Part shown: positions 34,238 through 43,528 of the stretch, piece by piece
Position numbering within the stretch: the stretch's first letter is position 1
Layout: every line of letters starts with the position of its first letter
Assembly: GCA_964610765.1 (NCBI GenBank)
Contig: CAZSWS010000010.1
Location: 1 to 55,048 of the forward strand
Origin: CAZSWS01 sp964610765
GTDB lineage: Bacteria > Bacteroidota > Bacteroidia > Bacteroidales > Tannerellaceae
DNA length: 55,048 bases
Direction: 5' to 3'
The notes under the pieces: generated by a model
Seen by the model: only the letters and a program-made list of their open reading frames with translations
Told to the model about the DNA's origin: nothing
The model's database searches: none
Position numbers and translations under genes: made by a program

Positions 34238-35551
34238 TTATTTATATTTCATCCATTTAATCATTTCTTTGAGAGAGGGTTTCTTTCCGTACATCAAAAT
34301 ACCTACACGATATATACGGGCTGAAATCCACACACAGAGGATGGATGTACCATACAGCAACGCAATAGAAAGCAACAACTCCCACATAGGCACTTCACTG
34401 GGCAAACGCATCATCATCACAATGGGCGATGTCAATGGAAAAATCGAGCACCAAAAAGCCAGAGGTCCATCGGGGTTTCTCAGACTATAAATACCGGCAT
34501 AGAGTGCAAAAGCTAATAGGATGGTGACCGGAACCATAAATTGCTGCGTATCCTCTTCATTATCTACCGATGCACCAATGGCAGAGAAAAGGGAGGCGTA
34601 AAGCAAATAGCCACCTATAAAGAACAGAACAAAGCAAATGCCAATTTCTACAAAGTTAAAAGACTGCAATGCCAATACTATTTCACCTGTTTTACCTAAC
34701 GACTCCATATCCACGTTCGCCATGCCTTGTTGCATATTGGCACTTTCGGCAAGAGCGGCATTCAAGCTACCTCCAAAGAACACCTGCCCTACTCCTATCA
34801 ACAGGATTGTGAGCACACCCCAAAGAATTAACTGCGTGATGCCTACCATACCAATGCCCACAATTTTACCCATCATCAGGTCAAATGGCTTGACAGACGA
34901 AACCATGATTTCAACAATCCGGTTCTTTTTCTCTTCCATCACTCCGGTCATCACCATCCCTCCATAAGTCATGATGAACATGAAAATCAACATTGTTACA
35001 AGAAAACCAATATAGAAAGCAATCTCGGCAGACGAAACCGTCTCTTTGCCATCTTTGCTCCACTTGATGGTCTGAACAGAAAAATTCACTTTGGTTTCAT
35101 CGATGATTTGCTGCAAATCCGGAATGTTAAACGATTCGACTTTTTCGCGCTCCAACTCTGTGCGTAGCGAGCGATTAATCATATCACTCAATTCCATTGG
35201 AACTTGTTTTTCTGAGTAAATGACTGCTGCCTTTGGATTTTTCAACAAGTCATCTGTTATGTTTAAGAAAGCAAAGAATTCTCCATTTTCTTGTTGACGA
35301 TGTTCTTCCAAACTTCGTTCGCTCACCTTAAACTGATAATTATCCGCATCTTTCAACAAAGCGGCATATTTACCGGTCGTATCATTCACAGCAATTATCT
35401 TAACATCGCTCCCCTTGATACTGGACAACCAAAGTGGCACAAAAACGAGAGCGACCAACAGCAGGGGTGTCAAGAAGGTGAGTAATATAAATGATTTCTT
35501 GCTCACACGGCGCAAGTATTCACGTTTGATTATTAATCCTATTTTATTCAT
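34238..35551 (-). CDS. ABC-2 type permease, NatB-like
   Basis: A 437-residue membrane subunit of an ABC exporter. The first helix lies at about residues 22-43 (SFILLTFLTPLLLVALVFVPLW), followed by a large extracytoplasmic loop to about residue 170 and then five or six helices in the C-terminal half, as in NatB/YhaP-type permeases. The start is ATG 35551 (MNKIGLIIKREYLRR); the longer frame would add a non-homologous leader. It lies 76 bases after the ATPase gene, with which it forms the transporter. The substrate (Na+, drug or peptide) is not deducible. Confidence 0.88.
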   Translation of the reverse strand: MNKIGLIIKREYLRRVSKKSFILLTFLTPLLLVALVFVPLWLSSIKGSDVKIIAVNDTTGKYAALLKDADNYQFKVSERSLEEHRQQENGEFFAFLNITDDLLKNPKAAVIYSEKQVPMELSDMINRSLRTELEREKVESFNIPDLQQIIDETKVNFSVQTIKWSKDGKETVSSAEIAFYIGFLVTMLIFMFIMTYGGMVMTGVMEEKKNRIVEIMVSSVKPFDLMMGKIVGIGMVGITQLILWGVLTILLIGVGQVFFGGSLNAALAESANMQQGMANVDMESLGKTGEIVLALQSFNFVEIGICFVLFFIGGYLLYASLFSAIGASVDNEEDTQQFMVPVTILLAFALYAGIYSLRNPDGPLAFWCSIFPLTSPIVMMMRLPSEVPMWELLLSIALLYGTSILCVWISARIYRVGILMYGKKPSLKEMIKWMKYK

Positions 35552-35627
35552 GTTTTTATTTATTTCCGGGTCGTACTTAATCGATAGATATTCACACAAT
35601 CGCTGGCAACACCCGATTTAGTACTTT

Positions 35628-36533
35628 TCATTTTTGAGATACCGTGTCAATAAAAATATCATTCATTGAGGGCAGTTCTTCCACAAACGAACGAATCTCA
35701 TTCTGTTGGATGATATTATTCAACAAGTCGGAGTTACTAATCGATTGTTTCAACTTAACACGCACTTCTGTGTGCTTATCGATTTGGTTTTCTTCTACCA
35801 CTTCGTACAACTCGGGATTAGCAACAAAACGGTTGCCCGCAACAGATATAAAGAATGTATTGCTCTTGAATGTACTTCGTATATCTTGTACGTTACCTGA
35901 CAACACAACCTTCGAACGATTGATTAAGGCTATTTCATCACAGATTTCTTCCACAGACGACATATTATGCGTAGAAAAAATCACTGTATGCCCTTTATCT
36001 TTTAATTCGAGTATCTCACGTTTCAGCAAATTGGCATTGACCGGGTCAAAGCCACTGAATGGTTCGTCAAAAATCAACAACTGAGGTTCATGAATAATGG
36101 TGATAATAAATTGCACCTTCTGCTGCATACCTTTCGATAGCTCTTCCAATTTTTTATCCCACCAAGGCATAATATCAAACTTATCAAACCACCGGCGTAA
36201 ACGTCTGCTCGCCTCATGATAAGACAATCCTTTCAATTGGGCCAGGTAAACAGCCTGCTCCCCCACCTTCATCTTTTTATATAGACCACGCTCTTCCGGC
36301 AAATAGCCTATTTGATATATATCTTCCGGTTTTGATTCGCGTCCATTGAACAATACCAAGCCACTATCTGGCGCTGTAATCCGGTTGATGATACGAATCA
36401 ACGTGGTTTTCCCTGCTCCGTTTGGTCCTAAAAGCCCAAACACCTGCCCCTTCGGGACACGAATGCTCACATGATCTAAGGCCAAATGGGCTGCATATTG
36501 CTTGACAACATCTTTAGTTTCTAAAAAAAACAT
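35628..36533 (-). CDS. ABC transporter ATP-binding protein, NatA-like
   Basis: A 301-residue ATPase with Walker A GLLGPNGAGKTT near residue 33, Q-loop YLPEERGLYKKM, signature LSKGMQQKVQ, Walker B LLIFDEPFSGFDPVN and switch His in STHNM. The last 90 residues are a C-terminal regulatory extension common in NatA and CcmA relatives. The phrase EERGLYKKM is typical of the NatA-type exporter group. It pairs with the permease immediately downstream and follows dnaG by only 11 bases, so the three genes are probably co-transcribed. Confidence 0.92.
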   Translation of the reverse strand: MFFLETKDVVKQYAAHLALDHVSIRVPKGQVFGLLGPNGAGKTTLIRIINRITAPDSGLVLFNGRESKPEDIYQIGYLPEERGLYKKMKVGEQAVYLAQLKGLSYHEASRRLRRWFDKFDIMPWWDKKLEELSKGMQQKVQFIITIIHEPQLLIFDEPFSGFDPVNANLLKREILELKDKGHTVIFSTHNMSSVEEICDEIALINRSKVVLSGNVQDIRSTFKSNTFFISVAGNRFVANPELYEVVEENQIDKHTEVRVKLKQSISNSDLLNNIIQQNEIRSFVEELPSMNDIFIDTVSQK

Positions 36534-36544
36534 CTTCTTCTCTT

Positions 36545-38299
36545 TTACATTTTTAATATGATCCGTTCACCTAACTGTTTATTTAAAACACTTTTTATTT
36601 CATTCAACGTCGACACTTGTGTCATTAATTCTACAACTTCATCGATATTGTTTTCACTTTGTGCTTTTTTTATTTTCTCTTGCACCTCATTGATTTTATA
36701 CATGATATAAGCATCTTTAAATGTATAAAGTCCATGAATCAAGAGGGAATTTAAGTTCTGTTCTTCTGTTTCTATTTCTTTATAACGGCTATGCAGCTTA
36801 CTCAGTTGATACTTTTCACTCAGCAAGTTTGCTGCGCATCGGCTTATCTCAGAATCGGTATGCGCCAATAAATAGCGTGAAGCTGAGAATCCTTCTTTTC
36901 GACTTTGCGATACGACTTCCTCTAACATTTGCTTATAGAGCGGAGTGAAAAAGTGCAAGTCGTCTCGAGTCAATTCATTTTGAACAAACTCAGCTACATT
37001 GTATGTATAAGTTGTTTCCTGTTTTTCATCTTCCACACGATAAATGATGCGCTCNNNNNNNNNNNNNNNNNNNNNNNNNNNNNNNNNNNNNNNNNNNNNN
37101 NNNNNNNNNNNNNNNNNNNNNNNNNNNNNNNNNNNNNNNNNNNNNNNNNNNNNNTCTTCACCAGCCTCTTTTAATAAAAGGTCGACCTTAAAATTTATAA
37201 AGTCCACTTCATTTTCACTGACAAAAGATAAGAACTCGGACGAGCTATGGCTTTTAGCAAATGAATCCGGGTCTTCACCATCAGGGAGCAGCACCACTTT
37301 TACATTCATTCCTTCTTCAAGCAGCAAATCTATACCACGTAGTGCAGCATTTATCCCGGCAGAGTCGCCATCATAAATCACCGTAATATTTTCTGTAAAC
37401 CGACGTATCAGACGTATTTGCCCTGACGTTAATGCTGTACCCGATGAGGCTACTACATTTTCTAACCCAGCCTGATGCATGGATAGCACATCTGTATAAC
37501 CTTCAACCAAAAAGCACTTGCTCTGTTTGGATATTTGCTGACGGGCAAAGTAGATTCCATACAGTTCATTGCTTTTATGGTATATCTCACTTTCCGGTGA
37601 ATTGACGTATTTGGCAGCCCGATCATTTTTCTTTAAAATTCGTCCGCCAAAGGCAACTACTTTGCCACTTAACGAATGGACAGGAAAAAGGACACGACCT
37701 CGGAAGCGATCACTTATTTTTCCACTTTCATGCACAATGATTAAGCCGGTTTTCTCCAGGTACTCTTGCTTATATCCGCTCTTCGTAGCCGATTGATACA
37801 ACTCATCCCACTGATCCAGGCTATAACCTAAACCAAATTTTTTGATAACATCTTCCCTAAACCCTCGCTCTTTGAAGTATCGCAGACCAATGCTTCGCCC
37901 TTCATCGTGCTGATGTAATAAGGTTTCAAAATGCTTTTGCGCCCAGTTATTCACAATGAGCATACTCTCCCGATCGTTTTGCACCTGAAGTTCTTCTTCA
38001 GTAAGCTCTCGTTCGTTTAGTTCGATATGGTATTTTTTAGCCAAAAAGCGCAAAGCATCCGGATAGCTAAGTTGTTCATGCTTCATTACGAAGTGAACGG
38101 ATGTACCTCCCTCGCCACAAGCAAAGCATTTGCATATGTTTTTGGCCGGAGATACATAAAAGGAAGGAGTACGGTCGTCATGAAATGGACAAAGCCCGAC
38201 ATAGTTGACACCACGTCGTTTTAATGTGACAAATTCAGACACAACATCCACAATGTTTGCTGTATCCAGTATTCTATCTATCGTTCCTTTGTCAATCAT
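36545..38299 (-). CDS. dnaG: DNA primase DnaG, interrupted by an assembly gap
   Basis: This primase makes the RNA primers for DNA replication. The zinc-ribbon domain has ligands Cys37, His40, Cys58 and Cys61 (CPFH and CKCFAC). The RNA polymerase core and Toprim domain follow, with FLVEGYTDVLSMHQAG and VIYDGDSAGINAALRG holding the acidic metal site. After about residue 381 a run of 100 N breaks the sequence, and coding resumes in the helicase-interacting C-terminal part. With the placeholder the protein is 584 residues, about 70-100 short of Bacteroides primases as I remember them. The true gap is therefore likely longer than 100 bases. Not a pseudogene on present evidence. Confidence 0.93.
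   Translation of the reverse strand: MIDKGTIDRILDTANIVDVVSEFVTLKRRGVNYVGLCPFHDDRTPSFYVSPAKNICKCFACGEGGTSVHFVMKHEQLSYPDALRFLAKKYHIELNERELTEEELQVQNDRESMLIVNNWAQKHFETLLHQHDEGRSIGLRYFKERGFREDVIKKFGLGYSLDQWDELYQSATKSGYKQEYLEKTGLIIVHESGKISDRFRGRVLFPVHSLSGKVVAFGGRILKKNDRAAKYVNSPESEIYHKSNELYGIYFARQQISKQSKCFLVEGYTDVLSMHQAGLENVVASSGTALTSGQIRLIRRFTENITVIYDGDSAGINAALRGIDLLLEEGMNVKVVLLPDGEDPDSFAKSHSSSEFLSFVSENEVDFINFKVDLLLKEAGEXXXXXXXXXXXXXXXXXXXXXXXXXXXXXXXXXXERIIYRVEDEKQETTYTYNVAEFVQNELTRDDLHFFTPLYKQMLEEVVSQSRKEGFSASRYLLAHTDSEISRCAANLLSEKYQLSKLHSRYKEIETEEQNLNSLLIHGLYTFKDAYIMYKINEVQEKIKKAQSENNIDEVVELMTQVSTLNEIKSVLNKQLGERIILKM
37055..37154. other. Assembly gap (100 N) inside dnaG
   Basis: A placeholder of exactly 100 N between the Toprim and C-terminal parts of dnaG. 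Coding frames on the two sides match only by chance of the placeholder length. Confidence 0.95.
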
Positions 38300-38321
38300 T
38301 ACGCTTTATAAAAAGTAAATA

Positions 38322-38329
38322 CAAAAGTA
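38322..38329 (-). promoter_or_regulatory. Bacteroides -7 box for dnaG
   Basis: TACTTTTG on the minus strand, 22 bases before ATG 38299. The -33 side is not clear. Confidence 0.55.
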
Positions 38330-38626
38330 GTATAATCTTTTCTATTCTTACTGACATAGCAGAAGCAGTCTCTATTATATTAAGGAATATAAAGTGTCTT
38401 TTCATTTCAATCAGTTTCATTAGAAAAGGATTTTAGGTTATCAAAACAAAGCCTTGATAGTGAGAGATAATTATGAATATAAACATCCGTATAGGGTAAA
38501 AAGCCGTATATTTGCGCGTTTACTTAAAGAAATATTAAAGTAACAAATATAAAACAAGACTATTAACACTAACTATTCATGATATTACATCAGACAATCC
38601 CCTGCAATTTATAAAAATATATACTC
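38330..38626. other. Gene-free divergent promoter region, dnaG / MFS
   Basis: About 300 AT-rich bases between divergent genes. I see only the two promoter boxes, no operator-like palindrome and no small coding frame. The MFS transcript would carry a leader of about 105 bases. Confidence 0.5.
38508..38515 (+). promoter_or_regulatory. Bacteroides -7 box for the MFS transporter
   Basis: TATATTTG matches TAnnTTTG. No TTTG at the ideal upstream distance. Confidence 0.5.
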
Positions 38627-40036
38627 ATGACAGAACAAATTAAAAAATCCTTACGTGACTCAGCCGGAGCAAGATGGACAGCTCTTATGCTTATTTCAGG
38701 TGCCATGTTTTTAGCCTACTTCTTTGTAGACATCGCATCGCCTATCAAAAACCAACTCGAACTAGCCTACTCTTGGTCGTCAGACATGTTTGGTGCATAC
38801 GCCGGAGCAGAATATTCCATCAATGTGTTTTTCGCTTTCCTCATCTTTGCCGGAATTATCCTGGATAAAAAAGGCATCCGATTTTCTTTAATCTTCTCGG
38901 GCACCCTCATGGTTATTGGCGCACTACTGAAATTTTACGGAATCGGCTTTATCGATAAAGAACTAACGGTGAGCATTCTAGGAAGCGACATTCCCCAAAC
39001 ACTGGTATATAGCTGTATTGGCTTTGCTATATTCGGGATGGGTATGGAGATGGCAGGGATTACCGTTTCAAAAACAATCGTCAAATGGTTTAAAGGAAAA
39101 GAACTGGCCTTAGCTATGGGGCTTGAAATGGCTATCGCCCGTTTAGGTGTTTTTGCCGTCATGCAACTATCTCCCATTTTGGCTAACAACAAATCGACCG
39201 ATCCTTCCTTGTGGACTACATCTAATGTCTTTTTATGGGGAGCTGTTTTCTTAATCATTGCATTCATCTTCTTTGCTATCTACTGTATTATGGATGTGAA
39301 ACTTGATAAAGAAACAGCAGCATCAGCTGCTAATGAAGATGAAGAAGCTGAAGAGGCTTTCAAGCTATCAGACTTACTGAAACTACTTAAAAACCCCGGT
39401 TTCATTACCATCGCCGGACTCTGTGTACTTTTCTATTCGGCAATCTTCCCTTTCCAGCGTTTTGCAACTGAAATGTTGGCATCCAAGCTTCTCATTCCGC
39501 ATGCAACAGCGTCTACTTATGTTTCCATCTTCCCTATTGGCGCATTGATTCTAACTCCGTTCATTGGAGCTTTCCTGGATAGATTTGGCAAAGGGGCAAC
39601 TATGATGTTTTTCGGCTCAGTGTTGATGACCTTATCACACCTTATTTTCGCCCTGCTTCCAACAGCCTACTTAACTCCTTTCGTAGCCATTGTGACCATC
39701 ATTATACTAGGTACTGCTTTTGCCTTAGTACCTGCTTCTATGTGGCCATCTATACCTAAAATTGTGGAAGATCGATATTTAGGGACAGCTTACGGGGCTA
39801 TCTTCTGGATTCAAAATATCGGTCTAATGCTCGTACCTATTTTGATTGGAAGTGTGCTAAGCGCATCTAACCCGGATATTACGAAAGAAGCACTTGAAGG
39901 AGGAGCAGTCTATAACTATACCATGCCCGAATTAGTCTTTGCCGGATTCGGTATTGCAGCGATTATCTTATCGTTGATTCTTAAGGCTGTAGATATGAAA
40001 AAAGATTACGGACTGGACAGACCAAATATAAAATAA
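38627..40036 (+). CDS. Major facilitator superfamily transporter
   Basis: A 469-residue inner-membrane protein with about twelve hydrophobic helices in two sets of six, split by a charged cytosolic loop (DVKLDKETAASAANEDEEAEEAF, near residues 225-247). The motif FLDRFGKGATM is the MFS loop motif between helices of the second half, and GIILDKKGIRF is its counterpart in the first half. No signature points to a substrate. It is a single-gene unit with its own promoter and a perfect bidirectional terminator. Remote similarity to MFSD1-like peptide carriers is conceivable but unproven. Confidence 0.85.
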   Translation: MTEQIKKSLRDSAGARWTALMLISGAMFLAYFFVDIASPIKNQLELAYSWSSDMFGAYAGAEYSINVFFAFLIFAGIILDKKGIRFSLIFSGTLMVIGALLKFYGIGFIDKELTVSILGSDIPQTLVYSCIGFAIFGMGMEMAGITVSKTIVKWFKGKELALAMGLEMAIARLGVFAVMQLSPILANNKSTDPSLWTTSNVFLWGAVFLIIAFIFFAIYCIMDVKLDKETAASAANEDEEAEEAFKLSDLLKLLKNPGFITIAGLCVLFYSAIFPFQRFATEMLASKLLIPHATASTYVSIFPIGALILTPFIGAFLDRFGKGATMMFFGSVLMTLSHLIFALLPTAYLTPFVAIVTIIILGTAFALVPASMWPSIPKIVEDRYLGTAYGAIFWIQNIGLMLVPILIGSVLSASNPDITKEALEGGAVYNYTMPELVFAGFGIAAIILSLILKAVDMKKDYGLDRPNIK

Positions 40037-40057
40037 AAAGAGATACTCTCTCTATAA

Positions 40058-40101
40058 AAAAATGCCCTTATAGCATAAGTTAGTGCTATAAGGGCATTTT
40101 T
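40058..40101. terminator. Bidirectional terminator
   Basis: A perfect 18-bp stem (40058-40075 with 40084-40101) and 8-nt loop between the convergent MFS (+) and folC (-) genes, ending in A and T runs on either strand. Confidence 0.93.
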
Positions 40102-40115
40102 AATGTATTATATCT

Positions 40116-41414
40116 TCAATGCATAAACAAGGGTAGTGCATCAGCAACTACAAAAGTACTTCCGCCTATAAAAATAAAATCATCCGGCGAAGCTTCAAAC
40201 AAAGCAGCTTGCACAGCTTCTTCGACCGTTGAATACGACTGACCTTTCAAGTGGTGGACTAAAGCTTGCTCCTTAAATAAATCTGCAGGAAGTGCCCTTT
40301 CGTTAGAAGGCTGTGTAAAGAAATATTGCGCATCCTTAGGCATTAATTGAAGTACACTGTGAATGTCTTTATCATTCACCATGCCAATCACCATCCTTAA
40401 CGCTCGTCCTTCATCAACAATTTGTTGCAATTGCTTTCCTAAATATGTCCATCCGCCACTATTATGCCCTGTATCACAAACCACCTGAGGCTGGTCTTGC
40501 AAGGTTTGCCATCTTCCCATCAGTCCGGTCAACCGAACTACTTCTGCAAAAGCCCGTTTGATGGCTTCATTCGGAATAATCATCCCCTGTCTTCGTAAAC
40601 ATTCAATCGCAGTGAGAACAGTTGCCGCATTTTCTTGTTGTGCCCAGCCGGATAGTTCGCCATAAATATTTCCCAAGTCTGCTATTTTAAACAACCATCC
40701 TTTTTTCGCATCCCATGAAGCATCGGTCAACAGGTTAGCATCTTTAGCAAAATAGATAGGAGCTTTCACTGACAATGCTTTTTCTTCAAAAACCGAGCGT
40801 ATGGAAGCATTGACTGCATTACCGACTACTATCGGAGTATGAGGTTTGATTATCCCTGCTTTCTCCTCCGCTATTTTCTCCAAGCTATCTCCTAAAAACT
40901 GCGTATGATCAAAACTTATATTCGTAATCACACTCAATGCAGGTGATATAATATTGGTACTGTCTAAACGCCCTCCTAAACCAACTTCAATAATAGCAAC
41001 ATCAACCTGTTCATCCTTAAAGTAATCAAAAGCCATACTGGAGGTTACTTCAAAAAAAGAGGGTTTTAATTGTTCATAATAATTCTTTCGGGAGTTTACA
41101 TAATTCGTCACATACTCTCGGCTAATCATTGCTCCATCCACACGAATACGCTCTCTAAAGTCGACCAAATGGGGCGAAGTGAAAAGACCGGTTTTATAAC
41201 CGGACAACTGCAATACAGCCGAAAGCAAATGAGATACCGATCCTTTACCATTAGTTCCTCCTACATGGATGGTCTGATACGCCTGATGGGGAAAACCGGA
41301 TTGTTCATCCAACGCTAAGCTTCTACTCAAACCGGGCTTATAGGCTGCACCTCCTACTTTCTGAAAGTCGGGAGTACTTGCATATAAGTATGCTAAAACT
41401 TCATTGTATGTCAT
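40116..41414 (-). CDS. folC: Folylpolyglutamate synthase / dihydrofolate synthase
   Basis: A 432-residue Mur-ligase-like enzyme that adds glutamate to dihydropteroate and folates, retaining them in the cell. The P-loop is HVGGTNGKGSVSHLL (near residues 50-64), and YFKDEQVDVAIIEVGLGGRLDSTN and ITNISFDHTQFLGDS supply the Mg and substrate sites. The C-terminal Rossmann-like domain has VCDTGHNSGG. The length is usual (about 420-430). The gene is monocistronic, with a -7 box at 41437-41444. folB, earlier in the same pathway, lies 3 kb away in a different operon. Confidence 0.95.
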   Translation of the reverse strand: MTYNEVLAYLYASTPDFQKVGGAAYKPGLSRSLALDEQSGFPHQAYQTIHVGGTNGKGSVSHLLSAVLQLSGYKTGLFTSPHLVDFRERIRVDGAMISREYVTNYVNSRKNYYEQLKPSFFEVTSSMAFDYFKDEQVDVAIIEVGLGGRLDSTNIISPALSVITNISFDHTQFLGDSLEKIAEEKAGIIKPHTPIVVGNAVNASIRSVFEEKALSVKAPIYFAKDANLLTDASWDAKKGWLFKIADLGNIYGELSGWAQQENAATVLTAIECLRRQGMIIPNEAIKRAFAEVVRLTGLMGRWQTLQDQPQVVCDTGHNSGGWTYLGKQLQQIVDEGRALRMVIGMVNDKDIHSVLQLMPKDAQYFFTQPSNERALPADLFKEQALVHHLKGQSYSTVEEAVQAALFEASPDDFIFIGGSTFVVADALPLFMH

Positions 41415-41436
41415 GAATCTATCAATATTTAATACG

Positions 41437-41444
41437 CAAAAATA
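41437..41444 (-). promoter_or_regulatory. Bacteroides -7 box for folC
   Basis: TATTTTTG on the minus strand, 22 bases before ATG 41414. Confidence 0.55.
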
Positions 41445-41558
41445 AGCAATCTAGGCATAGACTCCGCTTTTTATCGGACTTTTGCAACCCTCTTGCCTCT
41501 ATTACTGTTATTAGTATAAGTTGCTATTACTCAAAAGTTGAACCTAAAAAGAAGTATT

Positions 41559-42884
41559 ATGGGAGCAAAAAAGAATTTCATACTCGATACGAATGTTATT
41601 CTTCACGATTATAACTGTATTGAAAATTTTCAAGAGAATGACATCTATCTTCCTATCGTTGTATTAGAAGAATTAGACAAATTCAAAAGAGGCGGTGACC
41701 AAATTAATTATAATGCACGGGAGTTTGTTAGAAGACTGGACGACCTCACCACCAATGATTTATTTCTGAAAGGAGCATCGCTAGGACCCGGCATGGGAAC
41801 TCTTTATATCGTTATAGAAGATCATTACCAAAAAAAGGTAGCTGCCTCTTTCCCGGATAAAAAACCGGATAACAGAATTCTGTCTTGTGCACTATTCATT
41901 GCTGAAAAATATCCAAAGACAAAGACAATTCTGGTCACGAAAGATGTGAACCTACGCATGAAAGGAAGGGCGTTAGGCATCGATGTAGAGGATTATATAA
42001 CCGACAAAGTAGTTGATGTATCCATCTTTGAGCAAGCACATCAGACATACGAAGATATAGATCCGGACTTAATAGACCGTATCTACTCTTCACCGGAAGG
42101 CATTGATAAGTCTGAACTAGAACAGGTTGTTAATTTAGAACCGAATGCTTGCTTTATTCTTAAAAGTATTCGCAGCTCTGTCTTGGCAAGGTACAGTCCA
42201 TTTACCGGACGAGTTAGAAAAATCTCAAAAGGCAGCAATTACGGTATTCAGCCTAGAAATGCTGAACAAAGCTTTGCATTCGAAATACTTAACGACCCGG
42301 ATATTAAACTGGTAGGCGTAACAGGTAAAGCCGGAACAGGTAAAACTCTTTTGGCACTGGCCTCAGCATTAAAGCAAGCTAATGCATATAAAAACATCCT
42401 ATTAGCTCGTCCTATTGTTGCTCTGGCAAATAAAGACCTAGGCTTTCTTCCAGGAACTGAACAACAGAAAGTTGCTCCTTATATGCAGCCCTTATTTGAC
42501 AACCTGAACGTTATTAAAGGACAGTTTTCATCAAACAGTTCTGAAGTTAAAGCTCTGGATGAAATGCAAAAATCCAACCAATTGCAAATCGAAGCACTAG
42601 CTTTTATTCGTGGACGCAGCTTATCTGATACCTTCTGTATCATTGACGAGGCACAAAACCTGACTCCTCATGAGATTAAAACCATTATCACACGTGCAGG
42701 AGAAGGCACAAAGATGATTTTTACCGGAGACATCCAACAGATAGACTCACCCTATCTAGATGCACAAAGTAATGGTTTAGCTTATATGATTGATAAGATG
42801 AAAGGACAAGAGATTTTTGCCCATATTAATCTAATCAAAGGTGAAAGAAGTCAATTATCTGAACTTGCTTCCAATCTGCTATAA
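41559..42884 (+). CDS. PIN-PhoH fusion ATPase/ribonuclease (PhoH2-like)
   Basis: A 441-residue two-domain cytosolic protein. Residues 1-150 form a PIN ribonuclease domain: FILDTNVILHD with Asp10, VVLEELDKFK, and DNRILSCALFIAEKYP plus TKDVNLRMKG give the acidic cluster. Residues about 235-435 are the PhoH ATPase with Walker A GKAGTGKTLLALA, ARPIVALANKDLGFLPG and Walker B CIIDEAQNL. In mycobacteria such PhoH2 proteins act as RNA helicase/RNases. The start is ATG 41559; an in-frame TTG seven codons upstream is weaker. It is not next to an antitoxin gene. A terminator follows. Confidence 0.9.
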   Translation: MGAKKNFILDTNVILHDYNCIENFQENDIYLPIVVLEELDKFKRGGDQINYNAREFVRRLDDLTTNDLFLKGASLGPGMGTLYIVIEDHYQKKVAASFPDKKPDNRILSCALFIAEKYPKTKTILVTKDVNLRMKGRALGIDVEDYITDKVVDVSIFEQAHQTYEDIDPDLIDRIYSSPEGIDKSELEQVVNLEPNACFILKSIRSSVLARYSPFTGRVRKISKGSNYGIQPRNAEQSFAFEILNDPDIKLVGVTGKAGTGKTLLALASALKQANAYKNILLARPIVALANKDLGFLPGTEQQKVAPYMQPLFDNLNVIKGQFSSNSSEVKALDEMQKSNQLQIEALAFIRGRSLSDTFCIIDEAQNLTPHEIKTIITRAGEGTKMIFTGDIQQIDSPYLDAQSNGLAYMIDKMKGQEIFAHINLIKGERSQLSELASNLL

Positions 42885-42907
42885 AGCTTAAACTATTGGC
42901 GTACAAT

Positions 42908-42940
42908 ATAAGGACATGGCTTTTTTATCCATGTCCTTAT
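42908..42940 (+). terminator. Terminator of the PIN-PhoH gene
   Basis: A perfect 12-bp stem (ATAAGGACATGG with its complement) and 9-nt loop, then TGTTTT. Confidence 0.8.
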
Positions 42941-43020
42941 TGTTTTAATAATGCTGAGATTCTCAACAATTACGTCCTCTCTTTTTAAGTATTTATAGCT
43001 GAAACGAAGGGGTTAACAAC

Positions 43021-43051
43021 TTGTTTAATTACGGGGATGCGAGTATCTTTG
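43021..43051 (+). promoter_or_regulatory. Promoter of the DUF4494-yggS unit
   Basis: TTG (43021-43023), 20-bp spacer, TATCTTTG (43044-43051), 24 bases before ATG 43076. Confidence 0.7.
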
Positions 43052-43075
43052 CGTACATTTTAAATAAAAAAACAC

Positions 43076-43528
43076 ATGAACAATTGGTTTGAATGCAAGG
43101 TTTCTTATGAAAAGATGATGGAGAATGGTGTACAGAAAAAAGTCACTGAACCCTATTTGGTAGATGCCTTGTCTTTTACTGAAGCAGAGGCACGTATCAT
43201 CGAAGAGATACAGCCGTTTATTTCCGGAGAATTTACAGTAGCTGACATTAAAAGAGTCAAGTATACAGATATATTTTTCAATGAGAATGGCGATCGCTAC
43301 TATAAAATAAAAGTATTCTATATCACGCTAGATGAAAAAAGTGGAGCTGAGAAAAAGACTGCTGTCCAAATGCTCTCACAAGCTTCCGACCTACAAGAAG
43401 CCATTGATGTTTTTGAAAAAGGCATGAAGGGTACCATGTCTGATTATGCAATCGCGGCTGTAACTGAAACTCAGCTGATGGATGTATTCCCATTTTTAGC
43501 TAATTCTTCAAAAAAAGAGCATGCTTAA
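43076..43528 (+). CDS. DUF4494 domain protein
   Basis: A 150-residue soluble protein of the DUF4494 family, found throughout Bacteroidetes and without known function. It opens with NNWFECKVSYEKM, has an alternating alpha/beta pattern (ALSFTEAEARIIEEI, VKYTDIFFNENGDRYYKIKVFYITLD) and ends in a short Lys-rich tail. There is no signal peptide or membrane helix. Its stop codon abuts the start of yggS with no spacing, indicating translational coupling. A link to PLP homeostasis is therefore possible but is only inferred from position. Confidence 0.85.
   Translation: MNNWFECKVSYEKMMENGVQKKVTEPYLVDALSFTEAEARIIEEIQPFISGEFTVADIKRVKYTDIFFNENGDRYYKIKVFYITLDEKSGAEKKTAVQMLSQASDLQEAIDVFEKGMKGTMSDYAIAAVTETQLMDVFPFLANSSKKEHA

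Noticed and set aside
35644..36084. 146-codon frame antisense to the NatA-like ATPase
   Set aside because: A mirror of a well-conserved gene; composition and lack of any motif mark it as a shadow.
34238..36533. Transporter belonging to the SusCD locus
   Set aside because: It is separated by a terminator and a gap, and is tightly linked to dnaG instead.
37055..37154. Frameshift or pseudogene in dnaG
   Set aside because: The break is an N placeholder; both sides are intact primase sequence.
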